From the NCBI RefSeq assembly GCF_028682455.1, contig NZ_JANHLD010000004.1:620001-684000 (forward strand): a stretch of DNA of 64,000 bases, read 5' to 3'. Under the pieces are notes generated by a model. It did no database searches. It was not told the DNA's origin and saw only the letters and a list, made by a program, of their open reading frames with translations. Source of the stretch: Pseudomonas putida (GTDB lineage Bacteria; Pseudomonadota; Gammaproteobacteria; Pseudomonadales; Pseudomonadaceae). The position numbers and the translations under genes were made by a program. Below are positions 8,722 to 18,049 of this stretch, in pieces (positions within the stretch are counted from its first letter, which is position 1; every line of letters begins with the position of its first letter).

Positions 8722-8961
8722 TCAGGGGGTGTCGTGGCCGCGCTGGGCGTCGCTGAGGCGCTGGACGATTTCGTCGACATCGTCTACCGGCGCTTCAGGC
8801 AGCGCCTTGATCGTCGCCTGGGCCAGGCGCATCTGCCGGATGAAGCGACGGCAGTTTTTGCAAAACAGCAGGTGCTGGCGCGCCAGCAGGGCTTCGCCCA
8901 GGGTCAACTGGCCATCCAGGTAATCGCTTGAGCGAGCGACCAGGTCCTTGCAGCTCAGCAT
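8722..8961 (-). CDS. Putative zinc-finger anti-sigma factor
   Basis: A 79-residue protein with the zf-HC2 arrangement: an early SCKDLVARSSDYLDGQL helix and the RQHLLFCKNCRRFIRQM segment containing H-x3-C-x2-C. Together these form the zinc-binding anti-sigma domain that binds ECF sigma factors. No membrane segment is present, so it is a cytoplasmic anti-sigma. Its start overlaps the end of the sigma gene by 7 bp, and a GAGGAA ribosome binding site lies inside that gene. The pair forms a self-contained regulatory operon. Confidence 0.85.
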   Translation of the reverse strand: MLSCKDLVARSSDYLDGQLTLGEALLARQHLLFCKNCRRFIRQMRLAQATIKALPEAPVDDVDEIVQRLSDAQRGHDTP

Positions 8962-9566
8962 TGGCCGGTTTCCTCGAAGTGTTCCAGGGTGGCAAAGACT
9001 TTCAGTCTCGCCCGGTGCAACAGCACGCGGACATTAGAGAGCGAGATACCCAGAAGATTACAGATCTCCTCCAACTCCAGGCCCTGCCGTTCGCGCAGCA
9101 CCAGCACGCTGCTTTGCAACTGCGACAGGCTGAGCAAGGTGTGCTCCAGGCATTCGCGCAACTCGTCCTGGCTCAGCAGGGCCTCGGGGGAGTCCTGGTG
9201 CCAGGCGTAGGGCGCCAGCAACCAATGGCCGTCGCTGGCAAAACGATCGTCATCCAGGGTGCCATGGGGGGACGGGAGGTCATCGAGCAGAACTTCACGG
9301 CGGTTCTGCTTGTAGCGGTTCTTGGCCGCGTTGGCGGTGATGGTCAGCAGCCAGGTCTTGAGGCTGGAGCGCCCCTGAAACCCCGGCAAGCCGCGCACCA
9401 CCGCCAGCCAGGCATCCTGCACGGCTTCATCGGCCTGGCGGCTACCGAGGATGGCATAGGCCACGGCGCGCATGGCGCCCTGGTAGGTGCTCACCAACTC
9501 CTTGAACGCCTGCTGCTCACCTAGCAACAGGCGTTCAAGCAAGCGAGCATCGGACTCGACCGTCAT
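8955..9566 (-). CDS. ECF-type RNA polymerase sigma-70 factor
   Basis: A 203-residue sigma factor. Region 2 is at residues about 10-80 (FKELVSTYQGAMRAVAYAILG, DAWLAVVRGLPGFQGRSSLKTWLLTITANAAKNRYKQ) and region 4 at about 135-190 (LSLSQLQSSVLVLRERQGLELEEICNLLGISLSNVRVLLHRAR). I start it at the ATG at 9566 rather than the in-frame GTG at 9572, because an AGGAAGAGG site ends 5 bp before the ATG and overlaps the GTG. It is followed by its probable anti-sigma factor. The target genes are not evident from the window. Confidence 0.92.
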   Translation of the reverse strand: MTVESDARLLERLLLGEQQAFKELVSTYQGAMRAVAYAILGSRQADEAVQDAWLAVVRGLPGFQGRSSLKTWLLTITANAAKNRYKQNRREVLLDDLPSPHGTLDDDRFASDGHWLLAPYAWHQDSPEALLSQDELRECLEHTLLSLSQLQSSVLVLRERQGLELEEICNLLGISLSNVRVLLHRARLKVFATLEHFEETGQC

Positions 9567-9627
9567 TGTCACCTCTTCCTGAACGCGTTCAATGGACGGT
9601 GAACCGGGCAGTTTGTTACAGCCGCAC

Positions 9628-10749
9628 TCAGCGCTTGCGCAGGATCACGCTGCCGATCGAGTAGCCGGCACCGAAGGAGCTGAGCACACCCAGCGAGCCC
9701 TTGGGCAAGTCGTCCTGATGCTTGTGCAGGGCGATCACCGAGCCTGCCGAACTGGTGTTGGCGTAGCTGTCGAGAATTACCGGTGCTTCTTCTTCCAGGG
9801 CGTCGCGACCGAGCAGCTTCTTCACGATCAGGTGGTTCATGCTCAGGTTGGCCTGGTGCAGCCAGAAGCGCTTGACGTCGCTGACATTGAGGTTGTTCTC
9901 GGCCAGGTGCTGGCCGATCAGCTCGGCGACCATCGGGCAGACCTCGCGGAATACCTTGCGACCTTCCTGGACGAAGAGTTTGTCGGGCGCGCCGATCCCC
10001 TCTTCTGCCGCCCGGTTGAGGAAGCCGAAGTTGTTGCGGATGTTGTTGGAGAATTGGGTCAGCAGCTTGGTGCTGACGATGTCGAACTGGTGCGCCGAGG
10101 TGGCAAGGTCGGCGCGCTCGACCAGTACCGCAGTGGCCGCATCGCCAAAGATGAAATGGCTGTCGCGGTCACGGAAGTTGAGGTGGCCAGTACAGATCTC
10201 GGGGCTGATCACCAGGACGGCGCGGGCCTGGCCCAGTTGCACGCTGTTGCAGGCGGTCTGGATGCCGAAGGTGGCCGAGGAGCACGCCACGTTCATGTCG
10301 AAACCGAAGCCGTTGATGCCCAGGGCCTGCTGCACTTCGATGGCGATGGCCGGGTACGGACGCTGCAGGTTGGAGCAGGCGACGATCACCGCATCGACAT
10401 CGGCAGCCGTGCGACCGGCGCGCTCCAGCGCTTGCTCGGCAGCCGCCACGGCCATCTGGCAAAGGATCGAAGGTTCGTCGTTGGAGCGCTCTGGCAGGCG
10501 CGGCGCCATGCGCTGCGGATCGAGGATACCGGCCTTGTCCATGACAAAGCGGCTCTTGATGCCCGACGCCTTCTCGATGAACGCTGCGCTGGACTCGGCC
10601 AGGGCCTGCACTTCGCCGCGCTCGATGGCCTGGGCGTTGTCAGCGTTGAACTGCTGCACATAAGCGTTGAAGGATTCCACCAGCTCCTCGTTGGAGATGC
10701 TGTTGGCCGGGGTGTACAGGCCGGTGCCGCTGATGACGACGTTATGCAC
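9628..10749 (-). CDS. 3-oxoacyl-ACP synthase III (KAS III-like)
   Basis: A 373-residue thiolase-fold synthase with the full KAS III triad: Cys in NVACSSATFG (near residue 155), His in FWLHQANLSMNHLIVKK (near 295) and Asn in DSYANTSSAGS (near 327). It is longer than housekeeping FabH (about 320 aa) and resembles PA3286 of P. aeruginosa, reported to condense a medium-chain acyl-CoA from beta-oxidation with malonyl-ACP and feed it into fatty acid synthesis. That function is inferred by similarity. The start is GTG at 10749 with an AGAGGAA site before it. The fadD cluster 8 kb away fits a fatty acid theme. Confidence 0.88.
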   Translation of the reverse strand: MHNVVISGTGLYTPANSISNEELVESFNAYVQQFNADNAQAIERGEVQALAESSAAFIEKASGIKSRFVMDKAGILDPQRMAPRLPERSNDEPSILCQMAVAAAEQALERAGRTAADVDAVIVACSNLQRPYPAIAIEVQQALGINGFGFDMNVACSSATFGIQTACNSVQLGQARAVLVISPEICTGHLNFRDRDSHFIFGDAATAVLVERADLATSAHQFDIVSTKLLTQFSNNIRNNFGFLNRAAEEGIGAPDKLFVQEGRKVFREVCPMVAELIGQHLAENNLNVSDVKRFWLHQANLSMNHLIVKKLLGRDALEEEAPVILDSYANTSSAGSVIALHKHQDDLPKGSLGVLSSFGAGYSIGSVILRKR

Positions 10750-10777
10750 GGTCGTTCCTCTGTTCGGTCGTTTTTTA

Positions 10778-10795
10778 TTGGTACCAAGGTACCAA
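10778..10795. promoter_or_regulatory. Duplicated GGTACC motif upstream of the KAS III gene
   Basis: TTGGTACCAAGGTACCAA holds two GGTACC palindromes 8 bp apart with flanking TTGG/CCAA, just 29 bp upstream of the GTG start. It looks like an operator or promoter element for the KAS III gene. No regulator is identified. Confidence 0.4.
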
Positions 10796-10850
10796 GTTGA
10801 TCTGGCAATGACCTCGGTTCAAGGATCACTGCGCTGTACTGGATTCGGGC

Positions 10851-10887
10851 GCCGCGTAGCCCTTGGAAAAGCCGGGCTACGCAGCGG
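10851..10887. repeat. Inverted repeat downstream of hrpA
   Basis: Arms GCCGCGTAGCCC and GGGCTACGCAGCGG (one bulged A) enclose an 11-nt loop. It lies 32 bp beyond the hrpA stop. There is no T-run, so it may be a Rho-linked or mRNA-stabilising hairpin or a short dispersed repeat. Confidence 0.55.
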
Positions 10888-10918
10888 ATATCGCCCAAGT
10901 GTGCCACAACTGCCGAGG

Positions 10919-13900
10919 TTAGGCTTCCACCTGCCCCCACTGCTTGCTCAGTCGTTTGTCGGAAACCGGCACCTTGGTACCCAACTGCTGGGCGAACAGT
11001 GAAACCCGGTATTCCTCAAGCCACCAGCGATACAACACCAGCTGTTCATCGCGCTTGCCTTCCTGGGCATGCTTGTCGGCGCGGGTCTTGTATTGTGTCC
11101 ACAAGTTGCCCAGTTCACCGCTCCACACCCGGTCTTTTTGAACCTGGCTGCCCAGCTTCTCCAGGCGCAACTCGATGGCCTTCAGGTAGCGCGGCAGCTC
11201 CTTGAGCCACACCCCTGGCGTTTCGCGGACAAAGCCCGGATACACCAGGTTACCGAGTTGCTGCTTGATATCGTTGAGTGCCACGGCCTGGGCCAGGTCG
11301 ATCTTGCCCTTGAAGCGTTTTTGCAGCCCGTGCCAGAGCTTGAGGATCTCCAGCGTCAGGCGTGCCAGGCGCTCGGCGTGCTCGGTCCAGCTCCCACGCT
11401 TGCGTTCGGCCAGCGATGCCAGGCCCGCACCATCGCGTGGCAAGGTGCTTTCGCCTTCGAGGATACAACTGTCGAGGCTGGCCAGCAGGATGTCTTCGAC
11501 CAGCGCCTCGATACGCCCCAGTTCACGGTATAGCAGGCCCAGTTCGGTGAGCCCCGGCAGTTTGCCGCGCAGGAACTTGGCAGGCTCTGCCAACTGCTGC
11601 AGCAACAGGCGCTGCAAGGCGCGCCGGTGCTGGAACTCGGCCTCGGCCAGGGTGGAGAAGCGCCCCTCCTTGACCGTGCCGTTCTCTTCGACCAACGCCG
11701 GATACACCGTCATCGACAGCCCGGCGATCTTCTGTTGCGCCGTCTCGGCTACCTGGGCAAACGCCTTGGCCTGCACCGGTTGCTGGCTCTTTTCTGTCTG
11801 CGGCACCGCCAGTGCGGCCTGGCTTGCCGCGGCAAAGCGTGCGGTCAGCTCGGCGAGGTCGCGGCCTTCGCCGAGGAACTTGCCCCGCGCATCGACCACT
11901 TCAAGGTTCATCTTCAGGTGATCGTCCACTTGCCCGACCGCTTCGGCCCAGGCCTCGTCGCTGACCCGCGCCCCGGTCATGCGCAGCAGTTCACGCCCAA
12001 GCGCCTGGGGCAGCGAGCCTTCGGCAAAGGTCATGCGCTGCAGTGCGGCCTTGACGAAATCCGGCACCGGCACGAAGTTCTTGCGCAGGGCCTTGGGCAG
12101 GTTGCGCACCAGGGCGATACACTTGGCTTCAAGCAAGCCCGGCACCAGCCACTCCAGGCGCTCACCCGGCAGGCTCGGCAGCAAGGGCGCCGGTACCCGC
12201 ACCGTGACGCCGTCGCGTGGATGGTTGGGTTCGAAGTGGTAACTCAAGGCCAGGCTCAGCTCGCCCAGGCGCAGGGTGTCGGGGTACTGCGCCGCCGTCA
12301 CCTCACTGGCCTCGCGGGCCAGCACGTCTTCTTCGCGCATGATCAACAGCTGCGGGTCTTTCTGGCTGTTGACCCGGTACCAGCTGTCGAAGGTGGCGGT
12401 CTGGTGGATTTCTGCCGGCAAGCGCGCTTCATAGAAGCCGTAGAGGGTTTCCTCGTCGGCCAGGATGTCGCGACGACGGGCCTTGGCTTCCAGCTCGTCG
12501 AGCTGTTCGAGCAACTGGCGGTTGGCCGTCAGGCACTTGGCCCTGGACTGGATCTCGCCGCCCACGAGCGCCTCGCGGATGAACAGCTCGCGGGACATCA
12601 CCGGATCGATCGGCCCGAAGTGCACCGGGCGCCGGCCGACCACGATCATGCCGTACAGCGTGACTTGCTCGAAGGCCACCACCTGCCCGCGCTTCTTCTC
12701 CCAGTGCGGCTCGAAGTGGTTCTTCTTGATCAGGTGGCCTGCCAGTGGCTCGATCCAGTCCGGCTCGATCTTGGCCACCATGCGCGCGTACAGCTTGGTG
12801 GTTTCGACCAACTCCGCCGTCATGATCCACTGCGGGCGCTTTTTGCCCAACCCCGACGAGGGATGCACCCAGAATCGTCGCTGACGGGCGCCGAGGTAAT
12901 CGCCGTCTTCGGTCTTCTGGCCGATCTGGCTGAGCAGGCCCGAAAGAATGGCCTTGTGCAGTTTCGGGTAGTCGGCCGGCTCTTTGTTGATGCTCAATTG
13001 CAGGTCGCGGCAGATCAGGCTCAACTGCCGGTGGGCATCGCGCCATTCACGCAGGCGCAGATAATTCAGGAAGTTCTTGCGGCACCAGTTGCGCAACGGG
13101 CTCGCGGTCAGGGCCTGGCGCTGTTCTTCGAAGCCGCGCCACAGATTGACCAGGGCCGCGAAGTCCGAATCGGCATCCTTCCATTGCGCATGGGCCTGGT
13201 CGGCGGCCTGCTGGCGCTCAGGCGGACGCTCGCGGGGGTCTTGCACCGACAGCGCACTGGCGACGATCAATAGCTCGTTCAGGCTGCCCTGCTTGGCACC
13301 TTCGAGCAGCATGCGGCCCAGCCGCGGGTCGACCGGCAGGCGCGCCAGTTGCCGGCCCAGCGGCGTCAGCTGGTTCTCGCGGTTGACCGCCGAGAGCTCC
13401 TGCAACAGGTTGAAGCCATCACTGATGGCCTTGCCGTCGGGCGGCTCGATGAACGGGAATGCGTCGATCTCGCCCAGGCGCAGGTGCAGCATCTGCAAGA
13501 TCACCGCGGCCAAGTTGGTGCGCAGGATCTCGGGGTCGGTGAAGGCCGGGCGGGCGTTGAAATCTTCTTCGCTGTACAGGCGCACGCAGATGCCCGGTTC
13601 GACCCGTCCGCATCGGCCTTTACGCTGGTTGGCACTGGCCTGGGACACGGCCTCGATCGGCAGGCGCTGGACCTTGGCGCGATAGCTGTAGCGGCTGATG
13701 CGTGCGGTGCCGCTGTCGATCACGTAGCGGATGCCCGGCACCGTCAGCGAGGTTTCGGCAACGTTGGTGGCCAGCACCACGCGACGCCCCGGATGTGACT
13801 GGAAGATCTTCTGCTGCTCGGCCGGCGACAGGCGCGCGTACAACGGCAGGATTTCGGTGTGGCGCAGTTGGGCCTTGCGCAGCATTTCGGCGGCGTCGCG

Positions 13901-14824
13901 GATCTCGCGCTCGCCGGGAAGGAACACCAGCACATCGCCCGGCCCCTTGCCCTGGCCGCGCTCGAAGGCAGCGATTTCGTCGAGGGTGGCGAGAATGGCC
14001 TGGTCCACCGTGAGGTCGTCTTCGACCCGGTTGCCCTCCTCGTCCTGCTCGCTGGTCAGTGGTCGATACCAGGTTTCCACCGGGTAGGTGCGGCCGGACA
14101 CCTCGATGATCGGGGCATCGTCGAAGTGCTTGGAGAACCGCTCAAGGTCGATGGTGGCCGAGGTGATGATCACCTTCAGGTCCGGGCGACGCGGCAGCAG
14201 GGTTTTCAGGTAGCCGAGCAGGAAGTCGATGTTCAGGCTGCGCTCGTGGGCTTCGTCGACAATGATGGTGTCGTAGCGCTCGAGAAAACGGTCGTGCTGG
14301 GTTTCCGCCAGCAGGATACCGTCGGTCATCAGCTTGACCAGGGTATTGGCATCGCTCTGGTCTTCGAAGCGCACCTGATAACCCACCAGCGCCCCCAGCG
14401 GCGTGCCGAGCTCTTCGGCCACCCGGGTGGCGACACTGCGCGCCGCGATACGCCGCGGCTGAGTGTGGGCGATCAGGCCATGCTGGCCACGGCCCAGTTC
14501 CAGGCAGATTTTCGGCAGCTGGGTGGTTTTACCCGAGCCGGTTTCACCAGCAATGATCAGCACCTGATGCTCGGCAAGGACCTTCTTGATCTCGTCACGC
14601 TTGGCCGCAATCGGCAGGCTGTCGTCGTATCGGATGCTGGGCACACTGGCTTTGCGCGCGGTGACCTGGGCACAGGATGCCTGGACCTTCTCCACCCACT
14701 GGGCAAGCTTCGCCTCGTCCGGGCGCTTGCGCAGTTCATGCAACTGGCGGCGCAGGCGGTGGCGCTCGGCAATCATGGCGTGGTCGAGGTTTTTCAGCAG
14801 TTGATCGATGGCGTGGTCAGTCAT
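10919..14824 (-). CDS. hrpA: ATP-dependent RNA helicase HrpA
   Basis: A 1301-residue DEAH-box helicase; E. coli HrpA is 1300 aa. Motif I GETGSGKTTQLPKICLELG (near residue 93), motif II VDEAHERSLN, motif III TSATID, QRKGRCGRVEPG (motif VI), then the winged-helix/ratchet, OB and long C-terminal DUF3418 parts are all present. It uses ATP to remodel RNA and ribosomes in the cytoplasm. It is monocistronic, with a 444-bp gap on its upstream side. No break or frameshift was noticed. Confidence 0.97.
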   Translation of the reverse strand: MTDHAIDQLLKNLDHAMIAERHRLRRQLHELRKRPDEAKLAQWVEKVQASCAQVTARKASVPSIRYDDSLPIAAKRDEIKKVLAEHQVLIIAGETGSGKTTQLPKICLELGRGQHGLIAHTQPRRIAARSVATRVAEELGTPLGALVGYQVRFEDQSDANTLVKLMTDGILLAETQHDRFLERYDTIIVDEAHERSLNIDFLLGYLKTLLPRRPDLKVIITSATIDLERFSKHFDDAPIIEVSGRTYPVETWYRPLTSEQDEEGNRVEDDLTVDQAILATLDEIAAFERGQGKGPGDVLVFLPGEREIRDAAEMLRKAQLRHTEILPLYARLSPAEQQKIFQSHPGRRVVLATNVAETSLTVPGIRYVIDSGTARISRYSYRAKVQRLPIEAVSQASANQRKGRCGRVEPGICVRLYSEEDFNARPAFTDPEILRTNLAAVILQMLHLRLGEIDAFPFIEPPDGKAISDGFNLLQELSAVNRENQLTPLGRQLARLPVDPRLGRMLLEGAKQGSLNELLIVASALSVQDPRERPPERQQAADQAHAQWKDADSDFAALVNLWRGFEEQRQALTASPLRNWCRKNFLNYLRLREWRDAHRQLSLICRDLQLSINKEPADYPKLHKAILSGLLSQIGQKTEDGDYLGARQRRFWVHPSSGLGKKRPQWIMTAELVETTKLYARMVAKIEPDWIEPLAGHLIKKNHFEPHWEKKRGQVVAFEQVTLYGMIVVGRRPVHFGPIDPVMSRELFIREALVGGEIQSRAKCLTANRQLLEQLDELEAKARRRDILADEETLYGFYEARLPAEIHQTATFDSWYRVNSQKDPQLLIMREEDVLAREASEVTAAQYPDTLRLGELSLALSYHFEPNHPRDGVTVRVPAPLLPSLPGERLEWLVPGLLEAKCIALVRNLPKALRKNFVPVPDFVKAALQRMTFAEGSLPQALGRELLRMTGARVSDEAWAEAVGQVDDHLKMNLEVVDARGKFLGEGRDLAELTARFAAASQAALAVPQTEKSQQPVQAKAFAQVAETAQQKIAGLSMTVYPALVEENGTVKEGRFSTLAEAEFQHRRALQRLLLQQLAEPAKFLRGKLPGLTELGLLYRELGRIEALVEDILLASLDSCILEGESTLPRDGAGLASLAERKRGSWTEHAERLARLTLEILKLWHGLQKRFKGKIDLAQAVALNDIKQQLGNLVYPGFVRETPGVWLKELPRYLKAIELRLEKLGSQVQKDRVWSGELGNLWTQYKTRADKHAQEGKRDEQLVLYRWWLEEYRVSLFAQQLGTKVPVSDKRLSKQWGQVEA

Positions 14825-15268
14825 GGGGGCTTTTAGTTGTGCAGGTGAGCCTGCTTTTTCATGATCGGCATAGGAAGGGCTGCGATTGTCGCAGATTTGC
14901 CCCCGCTCGGCACGGCTGCGGATGGCCGCGCGTTTGTTTAGCCGTTGATTATCTGAAGGTATACAAAGGCTGATTTAATGAACCTTCCCCGGCATGGGAG
15001 TATCCAGGCATGACTTCGCCCCTGTGTACGCCCCGCCCGCTGCTGCGCCCCTCGTTCCCGAAGGTGCGGGCTCGCTCTGGCGAAAACCCGCTGGTTCATA
15101 TCATTCTCGCCTTCTGGGCCTTGTGGCACTGCCGCCATGCCCGCCCACCCGACACTCGCCTCGCTCTAGACTGAATCCTGCGGCCTGCCCTGGCCGACTT
15201 CCTTGTCGATGACTGTCGCCTGATGGCGAGTACAGTCCTGTGCGCCTGATGGCGCGAGCGAGAACCCG
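14825..15268. other. 444-bp intergenic region between hrpA and the glutamine synthetase-like gene
   Basis: This stretch carries the divergent promoters of hrpA and the downstream ligase gene. An AT-richer patch around 14935-14985 (with TATACA at about 14960) could hold a promoter. Short open frames here have GC-rich shadow composition and no good ribosome binding sites. I see no RNA gene, REP copy or convincing sigma-54 site. Confidence 0.4.
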
Positions 15269-16633
15269 ATGCAATTTGCCCCCCTTGAGCAGGCTCGAAC
15301 CTTCCTGGCGCAAAACCCCGATATCGAAATGATCGAGCTGTTCATCCTCGATGCCAACGGTGTGCCCCGCGGCAAGCTGCTGCACCGCGAAGAGTTGCTG
15401 GCGGTGTATGAAAGCGGCCGGCCGCTGCCCAGCACCATTCTGGGCCTGACCCTCAACGGCGACGATGTCGAGAACTCCGGGCTGGTGTGGGACGTGGGCG
15501 ATATCGACTGCCGCGCCTACCCGCTGGAAAACAGCCTGGTGCGCCTGCCCTGGCGGCAGATCCCCACCGCTGCGGTGCAGGTCAGCATGCACCCCAGCGA
15601 AGGCATGCCGGCGACCATCGCCGACCCGCGCCACTTGCTGGTCAAGGTCATCGACGCCCTCAAGGCCGAGGGCTACCACCCGGTGATGGCGTGTGAACTG
15701 GAGTTCTATCTGCTGGATCGCAAGCGCGACCCGCAGGGCCGGCCCCAACCGGCACTCGACAGCGATGGTGGCCGCCCGCGCGGTACCCAGGTCTACGGCC
15801 TGCGCGAGCTGGAACAGATCGAGCCGTTCCTCGCCGACCTGTACGCGGCCTGCAAGGCCCAGGGGATTCCGGCGCGCACTGCCATTTCCGAATACGCGCC
15901 AGGCCAGGTGGAAATTACCCTGGAGCATGGCGATGCACTGCTGGCCATGGACCAGGCGGTGCGTTACAAGCGCCTGGTCAAGGGCGTGGCACACAAGCAT
16001 GGCATGCAAGCCTGCTTCATGGCCAAGCCCTTCGACGACCTGGCAGGTACCGGCATGCACATGCACGTGAGCCTGGCCGATGCCCAGGGCAACAATCTCT
16101 ACGCCAGCGACGACAAGGCCGGTACCCCGCTGCTGCGCCACTCGGTGGCCGGCATGCTCGAGCACCTGCTCGACTCGCTGCTGCTGTTCTGCCCCAACGC
16201 CAACTCCTACCGCCGCTTCCAGGCCAACAGCTATGCACCCCTGGCGCCGACCTGGGGCGTCGACAACCGCACCGTGAGCCTGCGCGTGCCGGGCGGGCCG
16301 GCCAACAGCCGGCATATCGAGCACCGCATCTGCGGCGCCGATGCCAACCCGTACCTGGCCGCCGCCGCGATCCTCGCCGCCATCCACCACGGAATTGGCC
16401 AGCAGCTCGACCCGGGCGCTCCGGTCGAAGGCAATGGCTATGCCCAGGCCAAGGAGCTGCTGCCCACCGACTGGCTGACCTCGCTCAAGGCCCTCGAGGG
16501 TTCGAGCTGGGCGCGCGAGGCGTTCGGTGAAGCCTTCCTCGGTGTCTACCTGGCCGTCAAACGCGCCGAGTACCGTCAGTTCATGGCCGAAGTCGGTGAA
16601 CAGGACTGGCGCTGGTACCTGACCCAGGCCTGA
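15269..16633 (+). CDS. Glutamine synthetase-like gamma-glutamyl-polyamine ligase (PuuA/PauA type)
   Basis: A 454-residue glutamine-synthetase-fold ligase. Diagnostic segments are VMACELEFYLLDRK (metal-binding glutamates, near residue 140), GTGMHMHVSL (near 260), NSYRRF (near 312) and RVPGGPANSRHIEHRICGADANPYLAAAA. Genes of this branch in Pseudomonas glutamylate polyamines such as putrescine using ATP, the first step of the gamma-glutamyl pathway. The next gene, an FAD amine-type oxidase, provides the second step, which supports this reading. Pseudomonads carry many paralogues, so the exact amine is uncertain. Confidence 0.85.
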   Translation: MQFAPLEQARTFLAQNPDIEMIELFILDANGVPRGKLLHREELLAVYESGRPLPSTILGLTLNGDDVENSGLVWDVGDIDCRAYPLENSLVRLPWRQIPTAAVQVSMHPSEGMPATIADPRHLLVKVIDALKAEGYHPVMACELEFYLLDRKRDPQGRPQPALDSDGGRPRGTQVYGLRELEQIEPFLADLYAACKAQGIPARTAISEYAPGQVEITLEHGDALLAMDQAVRYKRLVKGVAHKHGMQACFMAKPFDDLAGTGMHMHVSLADAQGNNLYASDDKAGTPLLRHSVAGMLEHLLDSLLLFCPNANSYRRFQANSYAPLAPTWGVDNRTVSLRVPGGPANSRHIEHRICGADANPYLAAAAILAAIHHGIGQQLDPGAPVEGNGYAQAKELLPTDWLTSLKALEGSSWAREAFGEAFLGVYLAVKRAEYRQFMAEVGEQDWRWYLTQA

Positions 16634-16662
16634 TCCCTTTATTTTTGCGCCAAGGATTTTTT

Positions 16663-17970
16663 ATGAACGCAGCCGTGAATTCCGGCACCGCCCAGCGCAG
16701 TGCCTCCTACTACACCGCCAGCCTGAACGACACCACCGAGTACCCAACCCTCAAGGGTACGGTCAAGGTTGACGTGGCGATTATCGGCGGCGGCTTTACC
16801 GGTGTCGCCAGCGCCGTCGAGCTGGCCGAACGCGGCCTGAAAGTGGCCATTGTCGAAACCAACCGCATTGGCTGGGGCGCCAGCGGGCGTAACGGCGGCC
16901 AGGTCACCGGCAGCCTGTCGGGTGACGAAGCCATGCGCAAGCAGATGCGCGAAAAGCTTGGCGACGAAGTGGATGACTTCATCTGGCACCTGCGCTGGCG
17001 TGGCCACCAGATCATCGAGCAGCGGGTCGAGCGCTACGGCATCGCCTGCGACCTCAAGCGCGGTCATTTGCATGCCGCGATGAAGCCCTCGCACATGACT
17101 GAACTACAGGCCTTCGAGGCAGAGGCGCGGCGCCGTGGCATGGGCGATCAGGTACAGCTGCTGGATCGGAATGCCATGGCCGAGCACCTGCAAAGCCAGC
17201 TGTACCTGGGTGCCCTGAAGAACCTTCGCAACCTGCACCTGCACCCGCTCAACCTGTGCCTGGGCGAAGCCCGCGCCGCCCACAGCCTGGGTGCGCTGAT
17301 CTTCGAAAACTCCGAGGTGCTGGATATCGTCCACGGCGACCAACCTGCCATCGTCACCGCCCAGGGCCGGGTCGAAGCCAAGCAGATCCTGCTGGCGGGC
17401 GACGTGTATCACAAACTGGAAAACCGCCAGCTCAAGGGCAAGATCTTCCCCGCCATGGGCGGCATCGTCACTACCGCGCCACTGGGCGAACTGGCCGCGC
17501 AGATCAACCCCCAGGATCTGGCGGTGTACGACTGCCGCTTCGTCCTCGACTACTACCGCCTGACCGCCGATGGTCGCCTGCTGTTCGGCGGCGGCGCCAA
17601 CTACTCGGGGCGTGACTCGCGGGATATCGCCGGCGAACTGCGCCCATGCATCGAGCGCACCTTCCCGGCGCTCAAGGGCGTGCCGATCGAATTCCAGTGG
17701 AGTTGCGCGATGGGCATCGTGGTCAACCGGATCCCGCAGCTGGGCAAGCTTTCAGACAACGTCTGGTACTGCCAGGGCTACTCCGGGCACGGCATCGCCA
17801 CCAGCCATATCATGGGCGAGATCATGGCCGAGGCCCTGACCGGTACGCTGGAAAAATACGATACGTTTGCCGGCTGCAAGCACATCAAGGTGCCAATGGG
17901 CGATGTGCTGGGCAATCCGTTGCTGGCGGCGGGGATGTGGTACTACCAGATGCTCGAGAAATTGCGCTAA
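16663..17970 (+). CDS. FAD-dependent oxidoreductase (gamma-glutamylputrescine oxidase-like, PuuB/PauB)
   Basis: A 435-residue DAO-family flavoenzyme. The Rossmann FAD motif VDVAIIGGGFTGVASAVELAERG spans residues about 36-58, followed by GASGRNGGQVTG (near 75). The C-terminal WYCQGYSGHGIATSHIMGEIMAEAL is typical of gamma-glutamylputrescine oxidases, which oxidise the gamma-glutamylated amine to an aldehyde. The start at 16663 follows AAGGA. It lies 29 bp after the ligase gene and is probably co-transcribed with it. Substrate assignment is by context. Confidence 0.87.
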   Translation: MNAAVNSGTAQRSASYYTASLNDTTEYPTLKGTVKVDVAIIGGGFTGVASAVELAERGLKVAIVETNRIGWGASGRNGGQVTGSLSGDEAMRKQMREKLGDEVDDFIWHLRWRGHQIIEQRVERYGIACDLKRGHLHAAMKPSHMTELQAFEAEARRRGMGDQVQLLDRNAMAEHLQSQLYLGALKNLRNLHLHPLNLCLGEARAAHSLGALIFENSEVLDIVHGDQPAIVTAQGRVEAKQILLAGDVYHKLENRQLKGKIFPAMGGIVTTAPLGELAAQINPQDLAVYDCRFVLDYYRLTADGRLLFGGGANYSGRDSRDIAGELRPCIERTFPALKGVPIEFQWSCAMGIVVNRIPQLGKLSDNVWYCQGYSGHGIATSHIMGEIMAEALTGTLEKYDTFAGCKHIKVPMGDVLGNPLLAAGMWYYQMLEKLR

Positions 17971-17980
17971 GGCGAAATGC

Positions 17981-18032
17981 ATCGCGGGGCAAGCCCGCTC
18001 CTACCGGCGTAGGAGCGGGCTTGCCCCGCGAT
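17981..18032. repeat. REP pair, inverted
   Basis: Two inverted REP cores (17981-18004 and 18009-18032) with a 4-bp spacer, between the convergent oxidase and fadD1 genes. Confidence 0.88.
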
Positions 18033-18049
18033 TACCATTCAAGAAGTGA

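Noticed and set aside
11627..13273. 548-codon open frame opposite hrpA
   Set aside because: Antisense shadow of hrpA without recognisable motifs or a ribosome binding site.
15123..15140. Possible sigma-54 promoter (TGGCAC...GC) before the glutamine synthetase-like gene
   Set aside because: The distance between GG and GC is 12 rather than 10 bases, which sigma-54 does not tolerate.
14994..15212. 72-codon frame in the hrpA/ligase gap
   Set aside because: Proline- and arginine-rich shadow composition, no good ribosome binding site, no recognisable feature.
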